From positions 1-64,000 of the forward strand of contig JAGOMP010000004.1 in the NCBI GenBank assembly GCA_017993505.1: a DNA stretch of 64,000 bases, given 5' to 3'. Both the position numbers and the translations under genes were made by a program. This stretch comes from Planctomycetota bacterium. Its GTDB lineage: Bacteria > Planctomycetota > Uabimicrobiia > Uabimicrobiales > JABWCH01. The first letter of the stretch is position 1, and each line of letters begins with the position of its first letter. The notes beneath the pieces were generated by a model, which was given only the letters and a program-made list of their open reading frames with translations, made no database searches and had not been told where the DNA came from. Below are positions 28,269 through 37,677 of the stretch, in pieces.

Positions 28269-30761
28269 TTATTTTTTCAAAGATTTTACAATATCTTCTA
28301 ATTCATGGACAAGTTCTGTGACGTTTTCATGTCGTTTTTTAATGTTTCTATTCATCATTTTTTCAATGACTGCACAAATATTTTTTGGTAAGTCAGATTT
28401 AATTTTAGCAGGACTTGGAGTTTTATTGAGTCGTTTTTGGATCACGTCAATGGGGTTATCTCCAGGGAATGGAACTTCACCCACAACCATGTGGAAGTAT
28501 GTGGCACCAAGGCTATAAATATCACTACGAATGTCAACATTAGTTTGATATGTTTGTTCAGGAGATAAGTAATAGGGAGTTCCTAAAATAATGCCTTCTG
28601 TTGTGAGAGAACAACTCCTATCTGTCATTTTTACAATACCAAAGTCTACAAGTTTTGGTGTTCCATTTTGTGTGATAATAATATTGGCTGGTTTTACATC
28701 TCGATGGACTAAGTGATGTTGTTCTAAGTATTCTAGAGCTCGTGCAACTCCTAGAACAATTTCTGTAGCTCGGAGTGGTTCGATCATAGGTTGTTCTTCT
28801 AAAATATCTTCTACAGAGTTTCCATCTAAGTACTCCATAACTAAGTAGCTTAAAGTAGTTCCTTGGTAAATATCGTAGCCTTGAACTAAATTTTCATGTT
28901 TAAATTCTAACATAGTACGAGCTTCTTGCACAAAACGGATAATAACTTTCATGTCTCCCATATGTTCTGGGAGCAATGTTTTTACAACTACAAAATTTTC
29001 ATCAGAACTGCGAAGAGCACTGTATACAAGCCCCATTCCACCTCGACCAATTAATTCTTGAATAATATATCGTTCTCCATTGCTACCTGCTAATAAAGCC
29101 CCTGGTTCCAAGTCACTACCATCTACGCTGACTTGTTGTAGTTGTTGCATTTTTTGTTCTGCACTTTTTAAACGGAATTCTAAGTCAACTTTTTCTTGCT
29201 CGATTTTTTTCTTTCGTTGCATTTCTTCTTCAAAGAGGTTCTTGTATTTATTTTTTTCTTGTTCGAGTTCGTCGTTATTTCCTAAAGATTCTTGGAATTG
29301 TTGGAGTTTGGCTTCGAGATTTTCACACCTCTGTTTATATTGAGATAGTTCGCTTTCCAAGGAAGTTTTAATTTGGTGCAACTCTTCTTCTTGTGCAATT
29401 CGTTTTTGGTTATATGTTTCTTCCATTTGTTTTTTTGCATTATTCGCATCTTTTAAATTTTGCTCGAGTTGTTTTTTGCTATTGTTAATATCTTTTAAAT
29501 TTTGTTCGAGTTGTTGCTTGCTATTGTTGGCATCTCGTAATGATTGTTCAAGTTGTTGTTTATCGTTATGAACATCTTTGATCGTTTGTTCCAGCTGTTT
29601 CTTATCTTGTTCGAGCTGTTTTTTCGATTGCAAGATTTCTTGCATATATGCTTCTTTTTCTCGCTTAAAGGCTTCAAATGTTTGTGTATGAGTTTTGTTT
29701 TCTTGTTGTTTTGCTTGCAATTCTTCAAGAAGATGACTTTGTTCTAACGCCATTTTTTGCATTTCTAAGTCTTGCTGATGCTTAGCTTCTTCGTTGAGTT
29801 GCTCTATTTTTGTTTCTAAATTTTGATTATTAATACGAGCATTTTCTAATTCTGTGGCAAATTCTTTGAGCTTTATTTCTAAGTTTTGCTTATGGAGATT
29901 ATGTGTTTCTAATTCATCTGTGAGTTCTTGCAAACGTGTTTCATTTTCTTGCAAATTTTGTTTTAATACAATTTTATCTTCTATTTCTCTTGCAAGTTTG
30001 TTTTTTTGGAATAGTAAATCTTTATTAACTCGTTCAAATTCTGCTTCCCATTTCATGCGTGCTTCTTCAGAAGTCTGTAATTCTGAACTTTGTTGGTCTA
30101 AAAGGTTAAAAAGACCTTTATATTTTTGACGCTCTTTTTGAACTAAGTCATCTTTTTCTAAAAGAATATTTTGAAATTTTTGAAGTTTATTTTCTCTTTC
30201 TAAAGATAATACTTTGAATTTTTTCAATTCCACTTCTAACACATCAATGACAGTTTGTTTATCTTGCAATTCTTGTTGTTTGAGTTCTTCAAATTCATTC
30301 AGTTTCTTTTCAGACGATTCTAATTTCCTTCTATAAAATTCTACTTGTTTTCGTTCTCGATCTAGAATTCTATCTTTTTCACTGATTTTTTGTTCCAGTA
30401 CTTCTCGTTCTTCTCGTGCAATGGCTCGGAATTGTTGTGTTGTCTCTTTAGGAAATTCTAAGTGATGCATGGGCTCTACTTGTTTTTTAGGCTCTTCTTT
30501 TTGGCTGAGACTTTCTCCAAAAGCACGTGCCACAGATGCATCCAATCGCTTACTCATCAAATGATTGACTTGTGATGGCGTAAGATATTTTTTTTCTTTG
30601 CATATTGTCAAGAGCGGAACTAAATTGTCTTCTGTACTTTGTTGTTCCTGTTCTTGAATACATTCTCGTAATAGTTCTTGTGTTAGAAATCCATATTCAA
30701 CAGCTTGAAATACAAAAATGCGATCTAATGCTTTCTTTTTAGATAATGCATAGTTGGACAT
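28269..30761 (-). CDS. Ser/Thr protein kinase with long N-terminal coiled coil
   Basis: An 830-aa Hanks-type kinase. Residues 1-85 form a short helical module (LTQELLRECIQEQEQ ... LTPSQVNHLMSKRL) of the kind found before planctomycete kinases. About 95-545 is an almost unbroken coiled coil rich in E, Q, K and L with KQQLEQ/KKQLEQ repeats. The kinase domain is about 560-825 and has every catalytic element: glycine loop IGRGGMG, VVVK lysine, HRDVKPAN, DFG and the YLSPEQ activation-segment end. No membrane helix is seen, so it is probably cytoplasmic. It should be active. It precedes the GNAT-like gene. Compare the inactive-looking relative at 38629-41025. Confidence 0.92.
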   Translation of the reverse strand: MSNYALSKKKALDRIFVFQAVEYGFLTQELLRECIQEQEQQSTEDNLVPLLTICKEKKYLTPSQVNHLMSKRLDASVARAFGESLSQKEEPKKQVEPMHHLEFPKETTQQFRAIAREEREVLEQKISEKDRILDRERKQVEFYRRKLESSEKKLNEFEELKQQELQDKQTVIDVLEVELKKFKVLSLERENKLQKFQNILLEKDDLVQKERQKYKGLFNLLDQQSSELQTSEEARMKWEAEFERVNKDLLFQKNKLAREIEDKIVLKQNLQENETRLQELTDELETHNLHKQNLEIKLKEFATELENARINNQNLETKIEQLNEEAKHQQDLEMQKMALEQSHLLEELQAKQQENKTHTQTFEAFKREKEAYMQEILQSKKQLEQDKKQLEQTIKDVHNDKQQLEQSLRDANNSKQQLEQNLKDINNSKKQLEQNLKDANNAKKQMEETYNQKRIAQEEELHQIKTSLESELSQYKQRCENLEAKLQQFQESLGNNDELEQEKNKYKNLFEEEMQRKKKIEQEKVDLEFRLKSAEQKMQQLQQVSVDGSDLEPGALLAGSNGERYIIQELIGRGGMGLVYSALRSSDENFVVVKTLLPEHMGDMKVIIRFVQEARTMLEFKHENLVQGYDIYQGTTLSYLVMEYLDGNSVEDILEEQPMIEPLRATEIVLGVARALEYLEQHHLVHRDVKPANIIITQNGTPKLVDFGIVKMTDRSCSLTTEGIILGTPYYLSPEQTYQTNVDIRSDIYSLGATYFHMVVGEVPFPGDNPIDVIQKRLNKTPSPAKIKSDLPKNICAVIEKMMNRNIKKRHENVTELVHELEDIVKSLKK

Positions 30762-31127
30762 TGATTTTCCTTTGCCCTATAATTTTGAAATGTGATGTTG
30801 ATACGTATCAAAACTTGTCAAGTTTCTATATTGTAACAAAACAAAGCAAGAAAAAAAACTCTTTTACAATTTTTTATGAGAAATTAAAGAAATTTTATAT
30901 AAATTTCTCTTTCATAGAAACATAAAAAAAGATAATCCTTATTTTTTTATTGTAAATTATAATAAGAAATTTTATATAAACTTCTTTCATAGAAACATAA
31001 AAAAAGATAATCCTTGCTTTTATTTCATTGTAAACTATAATAAATAACAGGACAATAGACTAAAGGCAGTCTATTGAAAATGTAAGTCATTTATTTAAAT
31101 ACAAACCTTTATTTTAGGAGCAAGGCA
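30762..31127. other. Divergent spacer between the kinase gene and ilvE
   Basis: No gene is seen. Most of it is a 77-bp tandem duplication carrying a TATAAT box in each copy (described separately), then an A/T-rich leader with AGGAG before ilvE. Confidence 0.7.
30887..31041 (+). repeat. 77-bp promoter-bearing tandem duplication upstream of ilvE
   Basis: Two copies (about 30887-30962 and 30964-31041) share AAGAAATTTTATATAAA, the phrase TTTCATAGAAACATAAAAAA, GATAATCCTT and ATTGTAAAYTATAAT. Each ends in TATAAT (30958-30963 and 31036-31041), so the duplication probably gives ilvE two -10 elements. A good -35 is not visible for either. Confidence 0.85.
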
Positions 31128-32168
31128 ATGCTAGATCCAAAAACGATCAATTGGAATGAATTGGGTTTTAGTTATAAACCAACGAAATCCATGTATATCG
31201 CTCGTTGTAAAGCTGGCGAAGAGTGGGAAAAAGGCTCATTAGTTCCTTTTGGTGACATTTCTATGTCTCCTGCTGCATGTATTCTAAATTATGGTCAAGG
31301 TTTATTTGAAGGACTCAAGGCATATCGTTGCCAAGACGGGGAAACAATACAAATGTTCCGCCCTATTGAAAATGCGAAACGAATGGCTATGGGATGCGAA
31401 CGTCTTTGTATGCCAAGACTTCCCGAAGAAATCTTCATGGATGGTGTGACGCAATTAGTCCGCGATAACAAAGACTATATTCCACCTTATCGAACAGATT
31501 CTCTTTCCCAAGGCTCCTTGTATTTGCGTCCTCTTGTTTGGGGAACAGGCCCTGTTTTAGGTGTGCGTCCTAGTGGTGAATACACATTTTTAGTATATTG
31601 TTCTCCAGTTGGTCCCTATTTTAAATCAGGATTCCAAGCAATCACTTTAAAAGTTACTACAGATTATCATCGTGCAGCCCCAGGTTGTACTGGTGGTATT
31701 AAAGCTGTAGGAAACTATGCTGGTGGTATGCTTCCTGCAGGACAAGCCAAGAAAGAAGGATTTTCTGAAATTTTATATCTTGATGCAAAAGAAGCCAAAT
31801 ATTTAGAAGAAGTTGGTGCAGCAAATTTTATCTGCATCAAAGGCAATAAAATGTTGACTCCTCAACTAGACGGATCTATTTTGCCAGGTATTACCAGAAA
31901 ATCTATTTTGCATTTAGCAGCAGATCGCTTTGGTTTTCAAGTAGAAGAACGCAAAGTATCTTTAGAAGAAGCCTTAGAGGCAGACGAAGCATTTGCAGCC
32001 GGTACAGCAGCTGTTATTTCTCCTATTGGCGCCATCCATTACAATGACAAAAATTATTCTATCAATGATGGCAAAGTAGGTGAAAAAACAAAAGCATTGT
32101 ATGATGCTCTAACTCGAATTCAACATGGCATTGATCCAGACCCATATGGTTGGATCCAAAAAATCTAA
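31128..32168 (+). CDS. ilvE: Branched-chain amino acid aminotransferase
   Basis: A 346-aa fold-type IV PLP enzyme that interconverts branched-chain amino acids and their 2-oxo acids with glutamate as partner. The PLP lysine is K192 in GGIKAVGNYAGGM. Further family segments are LNYGQGLFEGLKAYR near 50, FRPIENAKRM, LYLDAKEAKYLEEVGAANF and the phosphate-binding LPGITRKSIL near 260. The length and the long N-terminus match the eukaryote-like (class II) BCAT subgroup rather than the 309-aa E. coli type. AGGAG lies at the right distance from the ATG. It is monocistronic: a terminator follows and the next genes are convergent. Confidence 0.93.
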   Translation: MLDPKTINWNELGFSYKPTKSMYIARCKAGEEWEKGSLVPFGDISMSPAACILNYGQGLFEGLKAYRCQDGETIQMFRPIENAKRMAMGCERLCMPRLPEEIFMDGVTQLVRDNKDYIPPYRTDSLSQGSLYLRPLVWGTGPVLGVRPSGEYTFLVYCSPVGPYFKSGFQAITLKVTTDYHRAAPGCTGGIKAVGNYAGGMLPAGQAKKEGFSEILYLDAKEAKYLEEVGAANFICIKGNKMLTPQLDGSILPGITRKSILHLAADRFGFQVEERKVSLEEALEADEAFAAGTAAVISPIGAIHYNDKNYSINDGKVGEKTKALYDALTRIQHGIDPDPYGWIQKI

Positions 32169-32202
32169 TTTTTATTTTTCATGCCAATGATGAAAAAAAA
32201 CT

Positions 32203-32244
32203 AGCTTTCTTAAAAATAAAATATTTTTTAAGAAAGCTTTTTTT
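32203..32244. terminator. Bidirectional terminator between ilvE and aroK
   Basis: The arms AGCTTTCTTAAAAA (32203-32216) and TTTTTTAAGAAAGCT (32224-32238) are followed by a T-run on the plus strand and an A/T run on the other side. It sits between convergent genes. Confidence 0.8.
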
Positions 32245-32437
32245 ATGGATGCAAAAAATACACTTTATTCTTGGAAATAATTTGTTTGAAAATAGAACAT
32301 TTTCATAGGGGATTTATTGGAAAATAGAACATTTTCATAGGGGATTTATTGGAAAATATAGCAAAATATCTTTCAACAAAGCGAGTTTTATAGATGCAAA
32401 AAATGCACTTATTCTTGGAAATAATTTGTTTGGAAAT
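32241..32437. repeat. Duplicated aroK 3' end plus 32-bp repeats
   Basis: About 45 bp at 32241-32288 (ATGGATGCAAAAAATACACT then TTATTCTTGGAAATAATTTG) is a near copy of 32385-32433, which contains the aroK stop codon and its last eight codons. Between them, a 32-bp unit beginning GAAAATAGAACATTTTC occurs twice perfectly (32288-32319 and 32320-32351), with a third decayed copy starting at 32351. Confidence 0.9.
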
Positions 32438-32924
32438 ATTTTTCTTGGATTTGGAATATAATTTTTTCTATATGTTGCTCTGTAGAAACTTGTATAGGTA
32501 TAGAATCATAAAATTTTTTTCTCTGTTTATATAAAAATTCCCCTTGTTTGGCAAATAAAGGACGATTTTTATCATGACCAATTCGTTGTACAATTGTTTC
32601 CCAGCTTGCATGTAAACATATTAACACGCTAGATTTTTGAAATAATGTATAATTGCATGGCTGAAGCAAAGTTCCTCCGCCTGTAGCAATCACACAATTT
32701 GTTTTTTGTGTAACATGATTACAAATTTCTATTTCTTTTTGGCGAAAATAAAGTTCACCTGATTGTTGAAAAATTTCTGCGATTGTTCGTTGTTCTATTT
32801 TCTCAATATAATCATCAAGATCAATGAATTCACGTTGCATAGATTGTGCAACTAAAAAACCGATCGTAGATTTGCCAGTTCCCATAAAGCCAGTTAGAAC
32901 AAGATTTTTTTCATTGCTTAGCAT
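32409..32924 (-). CDS. aroK: Shikimate kinase
   Basis: A 171-aa P-loop kinase that phosphorylates shikimate at the 3-hydroxyl in aromatic amino acid synthesis. Walker A is GFMGTGKST at about residues 12-20. The shikimate-binding FIDLDDYIE contains the D-x-D motif, FRQKEIE the substrate arginine, ATGGGTLL the Gly-rich substrate loop, and RPLF the lid/adenine region. Length is standard. Its start lies inside the end of ftsI (14-nt overlap), so the two are translationally coupled, an unusual pairing of cell-wall and aromatic genes. Its 3' end is copied in the downstream spacer. Confidence 0.94.
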   Translation of the reverse strand: MLSNEKNLVLTGFMGTGKSTIGFLVAQSMQREFIDLDDYIEKIEQRTIAEIFQQSGELYFRQKEIEICNHVTQKTNCVIATGGGTLLQPCNYTLFQKSSVLICLHASWETIVQRIGHDKNRPLFAKQGEFLYKQRKKFYDSIPIQVSTEQHIEKIIFQIQEKYFQTNYFQE

Positions 32925-34620
32925 AGTAACAACAATGTTTTAAAATATTTGTTACAACAGGTGCAGAAACAGTCCCACCATAAGATGCACCTTGCGGTTC
33001 ATCCACCATAACTAAGGCACAATATGCAGGATTGTCTGCAGGAGCAAAGCCCACAAAAACAGCTATGTGCTTAGAATGGGAATATTGACCATTCACAATT
33101 TTTTGTGCTGTTCCTGTTTTTCCTGCAATGGATAATTCTTTAATATTGGCTCGTCTTGCTGTACCTTTTTGCACAACTGCATGTAAAATTTCTCTCATTT
33201 TAGGTAAAAGAGAAGGTGGAAAAATTTGTAAATACTCACTTGGTGGCTCTTTATATAAACAAGTTCCATCTTTATATTGTATTTTATGGATAATACTAGG
33301 CTTTCGATATATTCCATCGCCTGCCAAAGTTAAGTACGCAGCAGTCATTTGAAGAGGTGTTGCTGTAATTTCATGTCCCATAGGTACAGAAGTTAAGGTA
33401 AAATCAGACCATTTTTCTGGTGTTTTTAAAATACCAATGGATTCACCTTGTAATTCTATATTTGTTTTTTTACCAAATCCCAAAGAAGATAAATATGCAT
33501 ATAGTTTTTGTTTTCCTAAAATCATGCCTATTTTTGCACTACCAATATTGCTAGATTGAATCAGAACTTCTTCCACAGAAATTTTACCACATGGATGACT
33601 GTCTCGCAAAGTACGACCTGGAATGATTCGACACCATCCTGGACCACAATCTATGATAGTCTGAGGAGAAACTTTTTTTTCTGCTAATCCTGCGGCAACA
33701 ATGAGTGGTTTCATCACAGACCCTAATTCAAACGCATCTGATATTGCTTTATTGCGCCAATTTTCTCGAGGAGATTTTTGATATACATTGGGATTAAATG
33801 TAGGACGCGAAGACAGTGCAAGTACTTCTGCAGTATTGACATCTAAAAGAACGCATGCTGCTCCTAATGCTTTATATTTTTCCATCACATCATCTAATTC
33901 TTTTTCCACAATTGCCTGCATCCGAATATCTAGCGTCAAATAAACATCGATTCCAAGAACCATTTTTTGAGTGGGAGCATCTGGCAAAAGAATTCGATGC
34001 TGGCGAGTTCTACCATCTTTTAATGTCCATTGAAAACCATCTTGTCCAGCCAATTCTGATTGAAACGTCAATTCAATCCCTTCTAGCCCCTTTTGGTCAA
34101 TGTCTGCAAATCCTAGAATATGAGAAGCTAAATGTTGATGAGGATAGACTCGTTTCTGTTCTTCTACAAAACCTATTCCTGAAATTTTTTCTTTTTCTAC
34201 TAATTCTTTTTCTTTTGAAGAAATTTTTCGCTTGATCCAGACAAATCGCCGTTTAGGGTGTGTAATGCTCGATAAAATTGTTTCCTTAGAAAGAGAAAAA
34301 ATCTTCGATAAAATAGTTGCTGTTTTATCAGGATTTTGGATCAATCTTGGATTTGCATGACAAGAAAAGGATGGCACAGACATCGCTAAAACAACGCCAT
34401 GTCGATCTAAAATAGAACCACGAGGTGCTTCTAATGTTTGCTTTTTCCAATGTTGTTGAAATGCTTGTTTCTCGTAGTATTCTTGGCAATATACTTGCAA
34501 ATAAAGTAATCGACATATTAAAATGAAAAATAAAAAACTGAAAAATAGGAATATATATGTTTGACGTTGTAGAATAGATGGCAAATATTTTTCTGGCAAA
34601 AGGATCATGGCAGTTTCCAT
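32911..34620 (-). CDS. ftsI: Peptidoglycan D,D-transpeptidase (FtsI/PBP class B)
   Basis: A 569-aa class B penicillin-binding protein that cross-links septal peptidoglycan. An N-terminal membrane helix (about 20-42) precedes the pedestal domain, which contains RGSILDRHGVVLA near residue 56. The transpeptidase domain carries the three penicillin-binding motifs: SVMK near 300 (nucleophile serine), SSN near 355 and KTGTA near 500. No PASTA domains are present. The FtsL-like gene overlaps just upstream, an order seen in division/wall (dcw) clusters, which supports a septal role over elongation PBP2. The presence of this gene implies a peptidoglycan wall. Confidence 0.92.
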   Translation of the reverse strand: METAMILLPEKYLPSILQRQTYIFLFFSFLFFILICRLLYLQVYCQEYYEKQAFQQHWKKQTLEAPRGSILDRHGVVLAMSVPSFSCHANPRLIQNPDKTATILSKIFSLSKETILSSITHPKRRFVWIKRKISSKEKELVEKEKISGIGFVEEQKRVYPHQHLASHILGFADIDQKGLEGIELTFQSELAGQDGFQWTLKDGRTRQHRILLPDAPTQKMVLGIDVYLTLDIRMQAIVEKELDDVMEKYKALGAACVLLDVNTAEVLALSSRPTFNPNVYQKSPRENWRNKAISDAFELGSVMKPLIVAAGLAEKKVSPQTIIDCGPGWCRIIPGRTLRDSHPCGKISVEEVLIQSSNIGSAKIGMILGKQKLYAYLSSLGFGKKTNIELQGESIGILKTPEKWSDFTLTSVPMGHEITATPLQMTAAYLTLAGDGIYRKPSIIHKIQYKDGTCLYKEPPSEYLQIFPPSLLPKMREILHAVVQKGTARRANIKELSIAGKTGTAQKIVNGQYSHSKHIAVFVGFAPADNPAYCALVMVDEPQGASYGGTVSAPVVTNILKHCCYYAKQ

Positions 34621-34967
34621 TCTATGGGTGGTAAAAGTTGAAAATTTTGATTGATTTTTAGCAAATTTTCTGTGGAATGAAGTTCTGTATATTCTTGTTG
34701 CAATGCATGGATCTCTTTTTGCAAAATACGTTCTTGTTTTTGTAAGAGTGCTATCTGATACCCTAATGCTATAGCATCAGTCCGTACTTTTACTAAAACA
34801 AGTAGAAACACAATTAAAAAAAACAACAGACATAAAAAGGCACCATACTCAAGAATTGCTTCTTTCCGAGTGCGTCGTGCCATCTCTAATTTCATACGAA
34901 GATACGTGGAATTAGCTTTTTTTCGTATTTTTTGCGTAGCATGGTACCATGGATGTTTCATTTTCAT
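34605..34967 (-). CDS. ftsL: FtsL-like division protein
   Basis: A 120-aa bitopic protein: basic cytoplasmic N-terminus (about 1-38), one membrane helix (YGAFLCLLFFLIVFLLVLV, about 41-60), then a leucine/glutamine-rich coiled coil of about 40 residues, then a short proline-containing tail (LLPPIEWKLP). Size, topology and position directly before ftsI match FtsL, which with its partners activates FtsW/FtsI at the septum. FtsL proteins share little sequence, so the call rests on topology and synteny. It overlaps ftsI by 16 nt. Confidence 0.72.
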   Translation of the reverse strand: MKMKHPWYHATQKIRKKANSTYLRMKLEMARRTRKEAILEYGAFLCLLFFLIVFLLVLVKVRTDAIALGYQIALLQKQERILQKEIHALQQEYTELHSTENLLKINQNFQLLPPIEWKLP

Positions 34968-34990
34968 TCTCTATAAAAAAATATAAACAT

Positions 34991-35022
34991 AAAAAAACCC
35001 ACACACGTGTGTGGGTTTTTTT
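34991..35022. terminator. Perfect palindromic terminator
   Basis: The arms AAAAAAACCCACACAC and GTGTGTGGGTTTTTTT are perfectly complementary. It lies 14 nt beyond the stop of the prepilin-like gene and 23 nt before the FtsL-like start, so the ftsL-ftsI-aroK transcript starts after it or depends on read-through. Confidence 0.88.
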
Positions 35023-35036
35023 ATGAAAACAAAAGA

Positions 35037-35705
35037 TTATTTCGTTCCTAGTGGATCATACCAAGGATTACCTGTATTATTTTCTGAATAATCAGGTCCT
35101 TTGAAATCTTCTCGTTTAAGTTCTGTATCACCTATTTGAGGAATACGTTGGTGTTCGCAGTGACCATCTACAAATAAAAAGTTAACGTATTGACCATTTT
35201 CATGGTTGGGGTTTGTATCCCAGTCATCTGCACCCATAGGTGTCATGGTAGTTTCATGGTAGCTTCTAAAAAGCCCTGGATATTTTCTTTGACCAAATTT
35301 TGCATTTTGTCGGCCAGTGTAGCTAATAGCACCATCATCTTGTTCATTGTTTCTTCCAGTAGTACCTTCTGGAGCAGAATCTGCCAAGCTCGCACCTGTA
35401 CCATTATTTTCTTCATTGATGTCTGTAGTAGAAGGACAGAGATACACTTGAGGTTCTCTTAAAAGACGAGAAGAAAAAAGACGACCGATAAATGATTCAC
35501 CACTATCATTGGGATAGAAAATTCCACGACCATAGTCCCCAACATACATGGCAAGACATTTTCCAATGTTGTCCATGTTGAATTTACATTTTGTTTGTTT
35601 TGCTTTTTCTTGAACAGCTCCAAGAGAAGGCAACAATAATGCAGCTAGAATACCGATAATAGCAATAACTACCAATAATTCTACTAGTGTAAAACCTTTT
35701 TTCAT
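35037..35705 (-). CDS. Prepilin-type protein with H-x(n)-DG-like tail
   Basis: A 222-aa type IV pilin-like protein. A leader MKKG is cut before FTLVELLVVIAIIGILAALLLPSL, the classical N-methylated pilin helix with Glu at mature position 5. The rest is a soluble domain that ends with NFLFVDGHCEH, recalling the DUF1559 / H-X9-DG processing-associated family that is expanded in Planctomycetota and Lentisphaerota. The start is set at MKKGF because GGAGGG lies 7 nt upstream; the ATG inside that SD is rejected. It could be a T2SS pseudopilin, a pilin or a surface protein. GspD and GspE in the window may assemble it. Confidence 0.85.
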   Translation of the reverse strand: MKKGFTLVELLVVIAIIGILAALLLPSLGAVQEKAKQTKCKFNMDNIGKCLAMYVGDYGRGIFYPNDSGESFIGRLFSSRLLREPQVYLCPSTTDINEENNGTGASLADSAPEGTTGRNNEQDDGAISYTGRQNAKFGQRKYPGLFRSYHETTMTPMGADDWDTNPNHENGQYVNFLFVDGHCEHQRIPQIGDTELKREDFKGPDYSENNTGNPWYDPLGTK

Positions 35706-36017
35706 GATTTTACCCTCCATTTATATAGAGACTGCATTTTTTGTTTCTGGTATGATTGCTCGTTTTTGCACATAGGCAAAAATAAAGAGCTATATATATA
35801 TTAGTACAGTTTTGTTATGACATTACCATAACGGACAGAAACAAAAAATGAAAAATTAAAGTAAAGTACATGTAACAATTAGATTACATGTTATAAAGTA
35901 CCTACGAAAGTACTTTTCTACAAGTATACAATATATTATTTCACTTTGTCAACAACTATTTTTTTATTTTTCTATTTTTTTTATTTTTATTTTCTATCTT
36001 ATATCTATAAGATTCTT
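35706..36017. other. Spacer between the MCP gene and the prepilin gene
   Basis: No gene is seen. It contains an inverted repeat ACATGTAA / TTACATGT (about 35868-35891, 8-nt loop) flanked by three AAAGTAC direct repeats (about 35864, 35896, 35907). These could be an operator of the prepilin gene or a terminator of the MCP transcript. Confidence 0.45.
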
Positions 36018-37385
36018 TTATCCTCTATTTATATGGTTTTCCGCAACATTATTTTTTTTTGTATCTGTTTGAGAAGCTTGATATAAAGTCCAAATATGAT
36101 CCATAGTCAATAGTTGTTTTGTTATTTCTTCTGTATCTCGTTTGATTTCTGCTAAAAATTGTTGGTTATGTTGTTGGATTTGTTCTAAGGTAGTCATATT
36201 TTTTTTCAAATTATGACACATTTGTTTTTGCGTTTGTATTGTTTCTGTAAAATTTTTTGTAGTTTGGTTCATTTCTGTTGTGTTGTTTAAAAGTTTAATT
36301 TTACTTTGGTTTTTTTCTTGTGTTTTTGTCTGTATATTATCAAGGACTTCATGGAGTTTATCAACAGTATTTGTGACTCTCTTTAATGTTATGCTGGCTC
36401 TACTGACCATAGTGACGCTAGTTTCTACTTCTTTGCTTCCCCCTTCCATAGAATGGACAACGCCGGCTGTTTCTTCTTGCAAATTTTTAATCATAATGAC
36501 AATTTCTTTTGTTGCCTTTTGTGTTTTTTCTGCTAAATTTCGAACAGATTCAGCAACTACAGCAAAACCACGACCTTGTTCGCCTGCTCTTGCTGCTTCA
36601 ATCGATGCATTGAGTGCTAATAAGTTCGTTTGATCTGCAATATCATCAATGACACTACTGATATCTTCGATTTCATCAGAACTTTTTTGTAGTTTTTCAA
36701 TAGTTTCACTCGCATGTTTAACGTATTTTGAAATTTTATTAATTCCTTCTTCCATTTCTTTTACTACGCCACTGCATTCTCTCGTTGTATGGACAGCATC
36801 TTGGGAAGTACTGTTGGCTATGTGCATTTTTTGTGCTTCTTCATTCATATTATCATGAATACTTTGCACCTCCATTGTTGTTTGTCGAACTTTGTTTGAT
36901 AAATCTTCTGTTTGTTCTTTGAGCTTTTGGTTAGAATTATGAATTTCTAATATTTCTGTGATGCTATTTCTCATTGTGTTATTTTGTTGGGAAATATTTT
37001 TCCCGATTTCATTAATTTTTGCTAAAATTTCTTGAATCAATTGCAATGCTGTTTGGTTATTACTCTCCATATTTTTAATTTGTTCGTTTGTCTTTCCTCC
37101 TAATTGTATAATAGATTCTGCAAGAGGATACCATTTGTGAATGGAAATATAAGGATTTTTCGTATTTTGCCATTCTTGTTTCTCAAAAGATTGTATAATA
37201 TTTTGCAAAATTTCAAATTGTTTTTGTTGATTATATTGGTAGTAATAATCTACTAAGCAAGCGACAAAAATTCCAGGCAAGATAAATAAAGGCAGTTTTT
37301 CAAGACAATCACTAAATGCAAAACAAAATGCACAGAATATGAGGAAAGATAAAAACGCTACAATAAGTTTTATGTTTATTTTCAT
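36018..37385 (-). CDS. Methyl-accepting chemotaxis-type protein
   Basis: A 455-aa chemoreceptor-like protein. Two adjacent hydrophobic helices at the N-terminus (about 7-45) leave almost no periplasmic domain. A long helical signalling domain follows. Its hairpin tip is [28 protein letters not shown] near residues 245-275, the near-invariant CheA/CheW contact region. It should therefore signal to a CheA kinase, but without a periplasmic sensor domain it probably reports membrane or cytoplasmic state. AGGG lies 7-10 nt before the ATG. No che genes are in the window. It does not adjoin the pilin gene closely enough (312 nt) to claim an operon. Confidence 0.9.
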   Translation of the reverse strand: MKINIKLIVAFLSFLIFCAFCFAFSDCLEKLPLFILPGIFVACLVDYYYQYNQQKQFEILQNIIQSFEKQEWQNTKNPYISIHKWYPLAESIIQLGGKTNEQIKNMESNNQTALQLIQEILAKINEIGKNISQQNNTMRNSITEILEIHNSNQKLKEQTEDLSNKVRQTTMEVQSIHDNMNEEAQKMHIANSTSQDAVHTTRECSGVVKEMEEGINKISKYVKHASETIEKLQKSSDEIEDISSVIDDIADQTNLLALNASIEAARAGEQGRGFAVVAESVRNLAEKTQKATKEIVIMIKNLQEETAGVVHSMEGGSKEVETSVTMVSRASITLKRVTNTVDKLHEVLDNIQTKTQEKNQSKIKLLNNTTEMNQTTKNFTETIQTQKQMCHNLKKNMTTLEQIQQHNQQFLAEIKRDTEEITKQLLTMDHIWTLYQASQTDTKKNNVAENHINRG

Positions 37386-37523
37386 TTTTTTCCCTATTTA
37401 TATAAGTTATATGTATCTTGTTGAAGATACATGTATTTTTATGTTATTTTTAAATCTATGTCAAGATTTTTTTATAGAATAGGAAATTTATAAAATAGGC
37501 GTATTTTATCGATGAAATAAAAA

Positions 37524-37553
37524 AAAGAGACAAAGTATATTGCTTTGTCTCTT
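37524..37553 (-). terminator. Terminator of the tRNA-Leu transcript
   Basis: The arms AAAGAGACAAAG and CTTTGTCTCTTT surround a 7-nt loop. On the minus strand the stem is followed by a run of T. It begins directly after the tRNA-Leu CCA end. Confidence 0.85.
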
Positions 37554-37638
37554 TGGTGCGAGAAGTGGGAGTTGAACCCACACCCTCGAAAGGACTAGAT
37601 CCTAAGTCTAGCGCGTCTGCCATTTCCGCCATTCTCGC
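37554..37638 (-). tRNA. tRNA-Leu(UAG)
   Basis: A cloverleaf of about 85 nt on the minus strand. Acceptor GCGAGAA pairs with TTCTCGC, the anticodon loop CTTAGGA gives UAG, a long variable arm marks class II, and the T-arm is GTGGGTTCAACTCCCAC. CCA is encoded. It is 39 nt downstream of tRNA-Lys and probably shares its transcript. Confidence 0.95.
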
Positions 37639-37677
37639 ATAATTACAAAACTCTGGCTTTTATGAGCACTCTTAATA

